Notes: generated by a model from the letters alone, not told the origin. Shown: positions 46,746 to 56,115, counted from the first letter of the stretch. The stretch: 64,000 bases of DNA from Paraburkholderia largidicola (GCF_013426895.1 NZ_AP023176.1:1860001-1924000), one strand, 5' to 3'. A program made the numbers and translations.

Positions 46746-48429
46746 ACGCAGGACGGTCACCCAATAAGGCCAGGTACTGATGCAGTGACTGAATAGCGGC
46801 CGCACCTTCACCGACAGCGGCCGCGACCCGCTTCACGGAACCGCTTCGCACGTCGCCCACCGCGAAGATTCCGGGGCGGCTCGTTTCCAGAAAATGCGGT
46901 GGCCGCTCGGACGCCCATTTCGTGCCGATATCAGGGCCAGTCAGCACAAATCCGTTCTTGTCGAGCGCAACGCAGTCGCGCAGCCAGGCGGTATTGGGCT
47001 GCGCGCCAAGAAACAGAAACACATGGCGGATCGCTTTATGTTCAATCTCGCCTTGCCGGTTCCACGTGATGCCCTCAAGCCTGTCTTCGCCCTGTAACCC
47101 GACGATTTGCGTGCGCACGTGCAACGTAATGTTGGCCGCTGCGTCGATGCGCCTGATCAGGTAGTCCGACATGCTGGCGTTGAGTCCATCGCTACGAATC
47201 ACGACATGTACGTGCCGCGCGAAACCCGACAGAAATACGGCAGCCTGGCCCGCCGAATTACCCCCGCCGACCACGACCAGTTCTTCGTTGCCGCAGAGAG
47301 CCGCTTCCATATAGCTCGCGCTGTAGTAGACGCCACGCCCCTCAAAGTTCTCCAGATTGCCGAGAGCGGGCTTGCGATAGCGCGCGCCCGTCGCGACGAC
47401 GACCGCCCGGGCGTAGACGTGCTCGTTGTGACTGAGGCTGATATGAAAGGGCGGTGCGTCTTTGCACTCGATTGCCAGCGCTTCGATCGGCACCCCGACC
47501 TCGGCACCGAACTTGCGGCACTGCGACAACCCGCGGCCGGCGAGCGCCTGGCCAGAAATGCCCGTCGGAAAACCAAAGTAGTTTTCGATCTTTGAACTGG
47601 TCCCAGCCTGGCCGCCCGGCGCTTTGGTATCCAGCACCGCGACCCGTAACCCTTCCGAAGCAGCGTACACCGCAGCCGCGAGACCGGCCGGCCCTGCACC
47701 GACCACGACGACGTCGAAGCGCCCGTCGTTCAACCGGTCTGGACTCAGGCCGATGGCGTCGGCGACGGCACGATGCGTCGGCCGCTTGAGCACGTCACCC
47801 TGCAGCGTGATAACAACGGGCATATCGGCATCCGTTGCGCCGTATCGCTCAAGCAGTTCCCTGCCCTCGGGATGCTCGACGATATTGAAGTAGGCGAAAG
47901 GCTGGCCGTTACGGCTCAGAAAGTGACGCAGCTTATGCGTTTCGGCCGATGCAGAACTGCCGATCACGAGCACGCCGCCTTGTTGATCCTGGATGAACGC
48001 GACGCGCCGCAAAATATAGGCGCGCATGATCGTTTCACCCAGTTCCGCCTCTGCGATCACCAGCGCGCGCAACGACTCCTCGTCGATAACGATGACTTCG
48101 CAATCCGTTTGGGCCCGCGCCGTCGCGATGGCCGCCCGGCCGGCAAGCGTGCCCACTTCACCCGTAAAACAGCCCGGCCCGTGCACGCCAATGGGATGGG
48201 AGCCGTCAAGCGAATCGCGAGTCGCTTCGATCGTTCCGGAAACGATCGCAAACATTGGGATATGCCGGTCACCTTGAGAAAACAGGACGTCCCCCATCTT
48301 GAGCATGCGGCGCTCGCCATATCGATCGAGCAACGCGACCTGTCGCTCGGTCAGCGTGGGGAAAATCTGATGATGGCGGCTGCCGCCTGCGAGCAGGTCA
48401 CCGACCTTCCCAGAGGAGTAGTTGCCCAT
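46744..48429 (-). CDS. Cyclic-nucleotide-domain / thioredoxin-fold / TrxR-like flavoprotein (copy B)
   Basis: 561 residues with the same layout as the protein at 30602-32254. A cNMP-binding domain (about 25-140) has GPGCFTGEVGTLAGRAAIATAR. A glutaredoxin-like domain (about 152-228) has VLVIGSSASAETHKLRHFL and the cis-Pro-like MPVVITL. A TrxR-like module follows, with FAD loop GAGPAGLAAAVY (about 244) and NADPH loop VGGGNSAGQAA (about 389). At the CxxC position it reads YYSASYMEAAL, so it too lacks the disulfide. The gene is leftward, convergent with the hybrid kinase gene, and preceded by an ATG with GAGG-like RBS. Confidence 0.9.
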   Translation of the reverse strand: MGNYSSGKVGDLLAGGSRHHQIFPTLTERQVALLDRYGERRMLKMGDVLFSQGDRHIPMFAIVSGTIEATRDSLDGSHPIGVHGPGCFTGEVGTLAGRAAIATARAQTDCEVIVIDEESLRALVIAEAELGETIMRAYILRRVAFIQDQQGGVLVIGSSASAETHKLRHFLSRNGQPFAYFNIVEHPEGRELLERYGATDADMPVVITLQGDVLKRPTHRAVADAIGLSPDRLNDGRFDVVVVGAGPAGLAAAVYAASEGLRVAVLDTKAPGGQAGTSSKIENYFGFPTGISGQALAGRGLSQCRKFGAEVGVPIEALAIECKDAPPFHISLSHNEHVYARAVVVATGARYRKPALGNLENFEGRGVYYSASYMEAALCGNEELVVVGGGNSAGQAAVFLSGFARHVHVVIRSDGLNASMSDYLIRRIDAAANITLHVRTQIVGLQGEDRLEGITWNRQGEIEHKAIRHVFLFLGAQPNTAWLRDCVALDKNGFVLTGPDIGTKWASERPPHFLETSRPGIFAVGDVRSGSVKRVAAAVGEGAAAIQSLHQYLALLGDRPA

Positions 48430-49117
48430 GATGCCGTTCCTGATGAGCGGGCGCGGGATGCGTCCTGGGTGAAGTTGCCGTCGGACTATTCAAAAGTATG
48501 CGAAACGAAGCCCGATGCGTGCTGCCTTTGCGAGCGCAACGCGCTCGTCGGTTCAATCTGCTTCAACGCTGTATCGAGCGAGGATAGCTTACCGCAGTGC
48601 CAGCGCATCCCCTGCTCAAGATTTTTCGTACGATCGGCGTGAACCCAACGCCAATACCCGGCCGTGACTACACCGGATGACGACGGTCGTGCAGCCGCCG
48701 CGACGCACGAAGTATCTCCGAGAGATATGCATTCCCGCTGTGCACTCGTTGGTATGCAGGTTCACAACCGCACTCAGCGATTTACCGACGTACGCGCCAG
48801 CAGCATTCGCGGCAATAAAACAGCGCCTGTCGGTGAGATTGTGGACGTTGAGATCGATCCGACATCGAGACGAACTGCTCAAGTACGTGCTGAAACGCGT
48901 GCATATTGCGGCGATGGTCATAGCGCACAAGAAAGGCGACGTCACTGAAGATGTCGTGCTCGCGGCCAAGGCGGCACGGTAAGCAGCCAAAGCAGCCTGG
49001 CACGACGAAGTTCGCGTTTCCGAGCGGGCGTGAGAGAAGTACCAGGAAATCAAGGAAGAACTCGCTGCAGCCTGACGGGCGCGGAGAGGGCCTACGCAAG
49101 CTCTCGCCGAAAACAAA
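48430..49117. other. Gene-poor region between flavoprotein and tRNA-like element
   Basis: Roughly 690 nt with lower gene density and more mixed composition than the surroundings. A rightward frame at 48677-48982 ends in DELLKYVLKRVHIAAMVIAHKKGDVTEDVVLAAKAAR and could be a small or broken gene, but it has no ribosome binding site. Further in-frame fragments with stops (EKYQEIKEELAAA) follow. This looks like decayed sequence. Confidence 0.4.
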
Positions 49118-49139
49118 AAACCCGCTCGCAGGCGGGTTT
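49118..49139 (-). terminator. Intrinsic terminator downstream of the tRNA-like element
   Basis: AAACCCGC-TCGCAG-GCGGGTTT forms an 8-bp stem. On the minus strand it is followed by a T-rich run (TTTTTTGTTTT). It lies about 110 nt beyond the 3' CCA of the tRNA-like element and is the natural end of that leftward transcript. Confidence 0.75.
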
Positions 49140-49252
49140 GATGGCGTGACGGTTTTTGCCGGATTTTCGGGGCCAGCGCCCACATAGCGCCCAAATTCGT
49201 CGAAACACTCCGTGGCGAACATGGCCTGAATCGCGCAAAACCTTACTCCACC

Positions 49253-49329
49253 TGGTTGTGGAAGTAGGATTTGAACCTGCGACCTTCGGGTTACGAGTCC
49301 GACGAGCCGCCACACCGCACCATTCCGTT
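49253..49329 (-). tRNA. Degenerate initiator-tRNA-like sequence, anticodon CGU (probable tRNA pseudogene)
   Basis: These 77 nt align without gaps to bacterial initiator tRNA. GCTCGTCGG, AACCCGAAGGTCG, GGTTCAAATCC and a 3' encoded ACCA are kept, and the 1:72 pair is mismatched as in tRNA-fMet. The anticodon loop reads CTCGTAA, giving CGU (Thr) instead of CAU. Acceptor pairs 1-3 do not form, and the D, anticodon and T stems each carry a mismatch, including loss of one of the three G:C pairs diagnostic of initiators. It is probably a relic, but it keeps 3' CCA and a downstream terminator. Annotation tools may call it tRNA-Thr(CGU) or 'other'. Confidence 0.65.
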
Positions 49330-49339
49330 GAACTCCTAA

Positions 49340-49528
49340 TCAGGGTCTCGTACGGTTGACGGCCACGATTTCGTATCCGGGGTCGGCGTGCTCGTTCGCG
49401 ACTTTGTTCGCTTCCTCATACGAGAGAAAGGAAGTGGCTTCCTTAATCTCCGGCGCCATGCCGATATCGCCGTCCTCTGCGGTGCAGAGGAACTTCTCGC
49501 CAGTCTTCACGACGTAGATAGTCGTCAT
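49340..49528 (-). CDS. Small uncharacterised protein (62 residues)
   Basis: A 62-residue soluble protein, MTTIYVVKTGEKFLCTAEDG at the N-terminus and ATSFLSYEEANKVANEHAD in the middle. A strong GGAGGG lies before the ATG, which supports real translation and fixes the start over an upstream in-frame one. No family is recognised; the predicted fold is a few strands and one helix. Its stop lies only 10 nt before the tRNA-like element, and the shared terminator follows, so both are probably on one transcript. Confidence 0.65.
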   Translation of the reverse strand: MTTIYVVKTGEKFLCTAEDGDIGMAPEIKEATSFLSYEEANKVANEHADPGYEIVAVNRTRP

Positions 49529-49758
49529 GTTTCCCTCCATAGCTTGCAGGGGAACTTTCAGTCTAGCAGGTCGGAAGGGTTGCTGCTGTCGATGCAAAAA
49601 TGAGCCGGTTACCGACACGCCGTTCCGACCATGTCATGATGAGGTCGACGTCAAGGCGCTTCACGCCAATCTCGGCAACCGGATAAACCGGAGTCGTCAA
49701 CAACAGCCAGTGAACCTGGAACCATCCGTCCAGTGTGAAAGTTGAACGAGTCGAATCG

Positions 49759-50103
49759 CTATCGAATCAGATTTCGTGAAACACCCTTCAGTCGAAAATG
49801 CAATATCACCAGTGGTCGGAAGGGACATGCTTCAGACAGATGTATGTCTTCGATTTCAGTGGCCATCAAAATGTGACCCTGTCGCAGAGCCGATCGATAG
49901 GATATGAGCGCCAGACTTCGTGTCCAGAATACAGAGAGAGATACGCCAACAATCACCGCGATCCGAAAGATCGTCGTTTCGAAGGCCGACTCGGGGACAT
50001 TGAATAGTCCCATCACCACAAGAACGCTTGCGTCAATTGCGATCGCGGCTAGCGAGGCGACCATCAGGTGTGCCCTGATCGATTGAATCGTTCTGGAATC
50101 CAA
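49759..50103 (-). CDS. Small membrane protein of unknown function
   Basis: 114 residues with two clear membrane segments (about 13-34, LMVASLAAIAIDASVLVVMGLF; and about 44-62, IFRIAVIVGVSLSVFW). A polar C-terminal half follows. The composition is less GC-rich than the flanks. No family is recognised and no strong ribosome binding site is seen, so the call is moderate. Confidence 0.5.
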   Translation of the reverse strand: MDSRTIQSIRAHLMVASLAAIAIDASVLVVMGLFNVPESAFETTIFRIAVIVGVSLSVFWTRSLALISYRSALRQGHILMATEIEDIHLSEACPFRPLVILHFRLKGVSRNLIR

Positions 50104-50388
50104 GTATTGTCTTAGTGGACGTCACGAGCAGGCACAGCAACGGCGGAGTGCAAGCGAGATCACAACGTCGCGCTCCAGAATGCGATGGTGTCGAGCGGCC
50201 AATAGAATTGACGGTACCGCTGACGCTGCCGGTTTTACGAGTGCCGGGCATGGGGAAAATGTTGGTGCGTTTCCATCAAGGAAAAGACGCGGCGGGGAAC
50301 AGCGTGCCGCGCCCTTCAAGGGTTCAGGCCAAGACGCGTCCCTCTTACGCCGGACCCGGTCCGGCAGCGCGCGGCAGCATGACGTGCT

Positions 50389-50703
50389 TCAATGATGATC
50401 GTAGACCGGCTGCGCGTCGTTCAGCGCAAGAGGCGCGCCGGCCTGTGAGGCGCCCGTCGGCACGCCGCCGACCGACTCCGTTTCGGGCGTTTGGCGTTGC
50501 GCCGCGACCTTCGCTTCGGCCGCCTGGATGTCGGAGGGATAGTACGGGTCCTTCGCTGCTGGACGATAACCGGCTTGTTCGACCCGGACGAGATCGGCTT
50601 GTACCTCGGCGCGCGTCACCGGCGCGTTGGAGGTTTGGGCAACCGCGAATGTAGATGCGCTCAGCGCGCAGGCAATCAGTACCGCCTTGACCAGTGCTTT
50701 CAT
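50389..50703 (-). CDS. Exported DUF4148 family protein
   Basis: 104 residues. The signal peptide is MKALVKAVLIACALSASTFA with cleavage before QTSN. The DUF4148 signature APVTRAEVQADLVRVEQAGYRPA follows, and then YYPSDIQAAEAKVAAQ, the second conserved block. The tail GGVPTGASQAGAP is Gly/Ala-rich. GGGGAACC precedes the ATG at 50703. It is a paralogue of the protein at 26058. Function is unknown; probably periplasmic or secreted. Confidence 0.9.
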   Translation of the reverse strand: MKALVKAVLIACALSASTFAVAQTSNAPVTRAEVQADLVRVEQAGYRPAAKDPYYPSDIQAAEAKVAAQRQTPETESVGGVPTGASQAGAPLALNDAQPVYDHH

Positions 50704-51005
50704 GATGGTTCCCCTTTGGGAGCGTAGCGGCCACATTCACCATGAACGCGACCTTGAGCCTCCCCATCGGCGTCGATGAGTAGTTCCTTCATTCTCGGCA
50801 GTGGTGCCTGTCCCGATGCTGACCCGCTCATTACAACATCGTTATCTTTCCCGGCCGTCAGACGCGCATGCCGCCACTACGCTCTGAGCGTATTCAGTGA
50901 GGCAAAAGACTTTCCGGCGAATCTCCGTCGATGAATCCGGTATGGGCGGTCACTACCGCCGCTATTCGATGGCGTCAGAAGCACGCGACGCGAGCGGAAA
51001 ACTTA
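50704..51005. other. Intergenic region without a supported gene
   Basis: About 300 nt. A rightward frame from 50897 begins MRQKTFRRISVDESGMGGHY, which reads like protein, but it runs into the antisense of the next gene without any ribosome binding site or family. It may be a 3'-truncated gene remnant. The rest holds the DUF4148 promoter. Confidence 0.35.
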
Positions 51006-51500
51006 TTACTGTGCAGGTGGCTGCCCCGATGAAAGTATCGTCCTCAGCTTCGTGCCACCGATGGATTCGCAATCGGAACGCTTCGGATCCGTCCATTGCA
51101 CCGCGACGCCACGAACGACGGGCCGGACCAGACGCCACGGCCAGAAGCCGAAGCGCTGTGATCCGTTGTACTCGACGATGGCATCTGCCCCGCGTAGTTG
51201 GGCGTACTCCGCCATCTTCGGGAGAATGTCCTGAACGCTGCCGTACGAGCCCTTGCCGATCTTGATGTTCTTGATGACCTTGTATTTCTGGCTGGCGGGC
51301 GGGAGGTGGGCGAAGAAACAGAATTCGCCGAGGTCGCTGTGAAGATCGCTCGTCGGTGCTTCGCCGCCTTTGGAAATGTCCACTTCGGCCTCGGGCGTGG
51401 CATCCGATGCCGGTTCCGCCGAATGTGCGGTATTCGCGGCGATGCCGATAGCGAACACGGATGCGATCAACGGAACGACGAATTGGCGTGCAGGGTTCAT
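51006..51500 (-). CDS. Exported protein of unknown function
   Basis: 164 residues with a signal peptide (MNPARQFVVPLIASVFAIGI..., cleavage near AHSA-EP). The mature part includes KMAEYAQLRGADAIVEYNGS, a pattern seen in small envelope proteins of the RcsF/YbjQ-like type, in which a short strand-helix unit with 'GADAI' recurs. I cannot place it in a family with certainty. The start is the internal ATG at 51500, where the signal peptide begins; the frame is open further upstream. Confidence 0.6.
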   Translation of the reverse strand: MNPARQFVVPLIASVFAIGIAANTAHSAEPASDATPEAEVDISKGGEAPTSDLHSDLGEFCFFAHLPPASQKYKVIKNIKIGKGSYGSVQDILPKMAEYAQLRGADAIVEYNGSQRFGFWPWRLVRPVVRGVAVQWTDPKRSDCESIGGTKLRTILSSGQPPAQ

Positions 51501-51736
51501 AAATGGTCTCAACGATTCGCGCCGTGTTGGCGTTTTATTATGGAGACGGGATAGTAAGCGACTGTAAGCCTGCCGGTCACTATGCAGTGTTGTGTGTGCG
51601 CATCGGTTGCGCGAGGTGGCTTGGTCGTGATTGAACTGGCGAACGCACACCGCTGCGCGGGCGATCAATATGACCGGGAGCGGATAGCTCAAGAATCGCG
51701 TATCGTCTCCCGTACCTCAAAACCTGAATCGATCCC

Positions 51737-52618
51737 ATGTACGCTACTCGCCATGGCCGTGCGCGCACAATCACGATTGCCGCCGCCCTTTTCGTACTTA
51801 CGCTGACAGGCTGCGCGTCCTCGTCGCTGGACTCGCAAGACTCATCGCGGGGCTCGCAATCGCAAGGTGCCAGCGCCGCGTCGCTCGATGCCGCCATCAA
51901 TGGATCGCAACGCAGCAGCCAGGCGCGTGCGCGCGACGTCTATCGTCACCCGAAAGAAACGCTGCAGTTCTTCGACCTCGGTCCGACGCAAGCGGTGTTG
52001 GAGATCGCCCCGGGAGGCGGATGGTACACCGACATACTTGCGCCCTACCTGCGCAACGCCGGCCAGCTTTACGAAGCGCAATATCTCAGCACATCAGTCG
52101 ATCTCGCCGCCGAAGACAGCGCGACCGATGCCGCTTATCGGCGCAAGCTCGCGAATGCGCCATCGGTCTACGGGAACATCGTCGTCGGCACGTTGCATGC
52201 GGGCCAGTTCAACGGCTTCGACTCGAACGAGCGGTTCGACCGCGTGCTGACCTTCCGAAACATCCATAACTGGATCAAGGACGGGCAATTCGATGCGAAC
52301 CTGCGCGCGTTCTACGGCGCGCTGAAGCACGGCGGCGAACTCGGCGTCGAGGAGCACCGCGCACGGCCAGGCACGACTGAGCAACAGATGATCGATTCCG
52401 GTTACGTGACTGAGGCTTTCGTCATCGAGCACGCAAAAGCAGCCGGCTTCGTTCTGCTTGCGCGCAGCGAGATCAACGCGAATCCGAAAGATACCAAGGA
52501 CTATCCACACGGCGTGTGGTCGCTGCCGCCGACTTATCAAGGCGGTGACGTCGACAGATCACGTTTTGCTGCAATCGGAGAATCGGATCGCATGACGCTC
52601 AAGTTCGTCAAGCCTTAG
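51737..52618 (+). CDS. Lipoprotein-type class I methyltransferase-like protein
   Basis: 293 residues. The N-terminus is a lipoprotein signal (hydrophobic ITIAAALFVLTLTGC, lipobox LTGC at about residue 27) followed by a Ser/Gln-rich linker. The rest is a Rossmann methyltransferase: SAM-binding motif I is VLEIAPGGGWYTDILAPYL, with a later FDRVLTFRNIHNW. It belongs to the 'predicted methyltransferase' family (COG4798-like) whose members are often exported. SAM is not known in the periplasm, so its substrate and whether it is active are open. It stands alone, converging with the NUDIX gene. Confidence 0.85.
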   Translation: MYATRHGRARTITIAAALFVLTLTGCASSSLDSQDSSRGSQSQGASAASLDAAINGSQRSSQARARDVYRHPKETLQFFDLGPTQAVLEIAPGGGWYTDILAPYLRNAGQLYEAQYLSTSVDLAAEDSATDAAYRRKLANAPSVYGNIVVGTLHAGQFNGFDSNERFDRVLTFRNIHNWIKDGQFDANLRAFYGALKHGGELGVEEHRARPGTTEQQMIDSGYVTEAFVIEHAKAAGFVLLARSEINANPKDTKDYPHGVWSLPPTYQGGDVDRSRFAAIGESDRMTLKFVKP

Positions 52619-52651
52619 CGATCGTATGCGCGAGGCCAGCAGGAGAACGGG

Positions 52652-53134
52652 CTAGGCGGGTACGGCATCGCGGCTGACGATATGCGCGAACGGAAGCGGG
52701 TCTCGTGCGAGCGCGTCGCGCAGGAATGCGGGGCGCACGTCGATGCTCGCCAGTTCGTGCCGGTCGAACCACGCGAATTCGAGCTTGCGCCCCGGTTCGT
52801 TGCCTGCGTGATGCATGGAGAAATCGAGGATGCGGGCCTCGGGTGGTACGTCGGTGGCGAAGTACAGGCCGACTTCATGATGTGGGCGACCACCACCCGT
52901 GAAGAAGTTTTCGACGATCCATAGCAAGCGTCCGACGCTCACCTGGATGTCCAGTTCCTCGCGCATCTCGCGCGCGACGGCCGTGGCCGCGTCCTCGCCC
53001 GCCTCGACGCGGCCGCCCGGCAACGACCAGTATTCATCGCCTTCCAGCATATGCAGCAGGACGCGCTCGCGTGTCGTGATGACGGCGACGGCGCGGAAGT
53101 TGAAGCGGTGGCCGTCGGTGTCGAAGGAGATCAT
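52652..53134 (-). CDS. NUDIX hydrolase
   Basis: 160 residues with a complete Nudix box: GRVEAGEDAATAVAREMREELDI (G-x5-E-x7-RE-x2-EE-x-L at about 45-67). It hydrolyses a nucleoside diphosphate linked to another group, using Mg2+; housecleaning or signalling substrates are possible. The start MISFDTDGHRF is internal to a longer open frame and is chosen because GGAG-like sequence precedes it and the domain starts there. Its neighbour is the MlrC gene, in the same direction, 91 nt away. Confidence 0.9.
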   Translation of the reverse strand: MISFDTDGHRFNFRAVAVITTRERVLLHMLEGDEYWSLPGGRVEAGEDAATAVAREMREELDIQVSVGRLLWIVENFFTGGGRPHHEVGLYFATDVPPEARILDFSMHHAGNEPGRKLEFAWFDRHELASIDVRPAFLRDALARDPLPFAHIVSRDAVPA

Positions 53135-53225
53135 GGGCTGGTAGGCATGCGCGAGCGTTGAGGATGCGCTATTTCGCCGGAAATGGGGGTGATGTGCAAG
53201 CCTTGGGGCGTACGCGTCTGGTCGC

Positions 53226-54758
53226 TCACTGCAATTGACCAACAGCTTCCTTCGCAGTCGCCGAACGCCATTCTGCAAACGTGAGCCCCATCGGCCGCAC
53301 CCGCATACGCTCATCCAGCCTCTTCCACGGCAAGTCCGACGGATCGGCGGCCATCGGCCCAGGCGCTTTCGCCACCAGCACCGCATGCGCGCCCGCCTGA
53401 AAATCCGCGCGAAAATGCACCGAACTCTTCACGACGAGTACCTTCATCCGCTCAGGCTCAACGCCCCCAACGCGAAAAAAGTTACGCTCGAAAATCTGCA
53501 TCTTGATCGTGCTGACCACGATCCGCACACCGTCGATACGCAAACACGCGACCGGCCCGAGATCGCCCTGCATTCCGTTCATCATCGGACCATCGAAACG
53601 GAAACGCCCATCCGACAGATGCTCGACTTCGAAAACGCCTTGCAACGGCGCGTCGCCCGGCACACCCGAGCGGCCCCCGAGCGCGATGTCGATGCGCGCG
53701 CCGACGCCCGCACGATGCGCCGCGGCTGCCGCCTCCGCATCCCATATCACGCCAACGGCCGCGTCCTGCACGCGATGCCGCAACAACGCGCGCACCATGC
53801 CCATCGTGTTGGAATCGCCGCCGACGCCCGGGTTGTCCTGCGTATCGGCGATGATCACGGGCTTGTGCGCATGTTGCGCGAGACGTGACGCTTCATTCAC
53901 CGCTTCGTCGGGTGACAGGAAGCGCACGTCCCATCGCGCTTCGTCGGCGAGCATGCGCGCGTGTAGCGCATCGATAGCCTTCTCGAGCGCGTCTTCGTCA
54001 TAGCCGTAACCCCAGATCGCCGGCCCGCACTCAGGAAAATCCGCAGCGGGAAACCCCGGCGCAAACGACAGCGAAGCAACCGGCCCCTCTTCGAGCGCGG
54101 CCAGCATGTCGTAGATGCCGAGCGCGGGCTCGACGAGCGTGCACATCGCATTCACCGGAATCAGAAACGGAATGCGCCGCGACACGCGTTGCAAAGGGCG
54201 TCGATCGTGCATCAGCCTCTGAAGCAACGCGGCAGCGCGCTCGCCCGTTTCGGCCATATCGACATGCGGATAAGTTCGATACGCGACGATCGCATCCGCG
54301 AGTTGCAGCATCCTGTCCGTCACGTTCGCGTGAAGATCGAGCGATACGACGAGCGGCATCTCATCACCGACGATGCCCCGAACACGCGCAAGCAATTCCC
54401 CTTCGCCATCGTCGATATGTTCGGCGACCATCGCGCCATGCAGATCGAGATAGATCGCGTCGAACCCGCCCGCGCGCACGGCATCGACGATCTCACCGGC
54501 AATGCGTTCGAACGCATCTTCCGTCACATGCGCGGATGCGCTCGCGCCGGCCCAGATGACGGGGATCAGTTGATGGCCCGCTGCCTCGGCAGCCTTGATG
54601 AAACCGCCGATCGGCACGTTCACGTCGCGCAAGGTCAGCACGTCGGCGCCGCGCGTCAAAGGCGGAAAGCCTTCGCCCTGAATGAAGCTCTGGTACGACG
54701 CCCTGGTCGGCGCAAAGGTGTTGGTCTCGTGCTGAAATCCAGCAATCAGGATCTTCAT
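53226..54758 (-). CDS. M81 family metallopeptidase (MlrC-like)
   Basis: 510 residues of the microcystinase C family. N-terminal GFQHETNTFAPTR, DLHGAMVAEHIDDGEG and VSLDLHANVTDRM contain the metal-ligand regions, and IADTQDNPGVGGDSN lies in the C-terminal half. MlrC in microcystin-degrading sphingomonads hydrolyses linear tetrapeptide; homologues in other bacteria act on unidentified small peptides or amides. It is read leftward 28 nt after an MFS transporter gene, so uptake and hydrolysis of one compound is likely. Confidence 0.92.
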   Translation of the reverse strand: MKILIAGFQHETNTFAPTRASYQSFIQGEGFPPLTRGADVLTLRDVNVPIGGFIKAAEAAGHQLIPVIWAGASASAHVTEDAFERIAGEIVDAVRAGGFDAIYLDLHGAMVAEHIDDGEGELLARVRGIVGDEMPLVVSLDLHANVTDRMLQLADAIVAYRTYPHVDMAETGERAAALLQRLMHDRRPLQRVSRRIPFLIPVNAMCTLVEPALGIYDMLAALEEGPVASLSFAPGFPAADFPECGPAIWGYGYDEDALEKAIDALHARMLADEARWDVRFLSPDEAVNEASRLAQHAHKPVIIADTQDNPGVGGDSNTMGMVRALLRHRVQDAAVGVIWDAEAAAAAHRAGVGARIDIALGGRSGVPGDAPLQGVFEVEHLSDGRFRFDGPMMNGMQGDLGPVACLRIDGVRIVVSTIKMQIFERNFFRVGGVEPERMKVLVVKSSVHFRADFQAGAHAVLVAKAPGPMAADPSDLPWKRLDERMRVRPMGLTFAEWRSATAKEAVGQLQ

Positions 54759-54786
54759 GATTCGTTCGTCCTCGTGCTCTGCGAAC

Positions 54787-56115
54787 TCAGTTCGATTCAG
54801 GGCTCAACGTCAATTCCGGCGCTTCATGAGCGGACTTGCGCGTCGACCGGTTGGCCAGAATCAGCAAGCCCGCAATCACCGGCATGCACGCCATCACGAT
54901 CAGCGCGAGTTGCGAGTTGCCCGTCGCCGTGCGCGCCCAGCCGATTGCCGCCGGGCCCCAGAAGCCGCCCGACAATCCAATCGTATTGATGAGCGCAATG
55001 CCGCCCGCCGCCGCCGGGCCCTTGATGTATTCGGCAGGCATTGCCCAGAACACCGTGTAGGCCATCCACATCATCGCCGTGGCAGCCGTCAGCAGCGCAA
55101 GCGTCGCGAACAGATGCCCTTGCGTGAAAATCGATGCGACCAGCAGCAGCGCGCCGATCAAGGCAGGCAGCGCGCAGTGATAACGCCGCTCGCCCGTGCG
55201 GTCCGAGCTGCGCCCCGCGACGTACATGCCGATCCCCGCCGCGACATACGGAATCGCGACATACCAGCCAAGACGCAGCGTGTCGCTCACGCCCTGTTCC
55301 TTGATCAGCGTCGGCAGCCAGAAGCTGATCGCGTAGATCGGGAAGATGATCGAGAAGTACGCGAACGCCAGCAGATAGACACGCGGATCGCGCGCCACGG
55401 CCTTGAACGAATGGTTGTGCGCGTGTGCCGCGCCCGTTTCGCTTTCGAGCAGCTGCTTTTCGTCGGCATTCAGCCAGCGTGCGTCGGCGGGACGGTTCGA
55501 CAGCACGAACAGCGTCACCACACCAAGCACGATGCACGGCAAGCCCTCGACGAGAAACATCCATTGCCAGCCTGCCAGCCCGTGCACACCCGAGAGCGCC
55601 GAAATCAGCCACGCCGACAACGGCCCGCCGACGATCCCGCCCAGCGGCCCGGCGAGAAACACGATCGCAATGGCGCGCGCCATGCGCGTCGGTCCGTACC
55701 AGCACGACAGGTAATAGATCATGCCCGGCGCGAAGCCCGCTTCGAAAATGCCGAGCAGAAAGCGCATGCCGTAGAACATCGGCACGTTGCGCACGAACAG
55801 CATGCACGCCGACGTGATGCCCCACAGCACGAGAATGCGGCTGAACGTCTTGCGCGCGCCGATTTTCGGCAGCAGCAGATTGCTCGGCAATTCGAACAGC
55901 ACGTAGCCGAGAAAGAAGATGCCCGCCCCGACGCCATACGCCGCATCGGAGAAACCGAGATCGCTCTGCATCTGGAACTTGGCGAAGCCGACGTTCACGC
56001 GATCCAGATACGCAAACATGTAGCAAGCCAGAAGAAACGGCAGCAACCGCCAGTTGAGCCGGTTGTAGAGGGCGCGCGCCGCGTCGCTCTCCTTCAGGGT
56101 CTGTATCGCTGTCAT
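54787..56115 (-). CDS. MFS transporter, anion:cation symporter (ACS) family
   Basis: A 442-residue transporter with 12 predicted membrane helices. The first cytoplasmic segment [30 protein letters not shown] is the typical ACS-family start (tartrate, 4-hydroxyphenylacetate and galactonate carriers), and [18 protein letters not shown] follows. Substrates are organic anions, probably imported with protons. The start [10 protein letters not shown] is internal to a longer frame. It is transcribed with mlrC, divergent from a LysR gene. Confidence 0.92.
   Translation of the reverse strand: MTAIQTLKESDAARALYNRLNWRLLPFLLACYMFAYLDRVNVGFAKFQMQSDLGFSDAAYGVGAGIFFLGYVLFELPSNLLLPKIGARKTFSRILVLWGITSACMLFVRNVPMFYGMRFLLGIFEAGFAPGMIYYLSCWYGPTRMARAIAIVFLAGPLGGIVGGPLSAWLISALSGVHGLAGWQWMFLVEGLPCIVLGVVTLFVLSNRPADARWLNADEKQLLESETGAAHAHNHSFKAVARDPRVYLLAFAYFSIIFPIYAISFWLPTLIKEQGVSDTLRLGWYVAIPYVAAGIGMYVAGRSSDRTGERRYHCALPALIGALLLVASIFTQGHLFATLALLTAATAMMWMAYTVFWAMPAEYIKGPAAAGGIALINTIGLSGGFWGPAAIGWARTATGNSQLALIVMACMPVIAGLLILANRSTRKSAHEAPELTLSPESN

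Noticed and set aside
48677..48982. A 101-codon gene in the gene-poor region
   Set aside because: It reads partly like protein near the end but lacks a ribosome binding site and family. It is noted only as possible decayed sequence.
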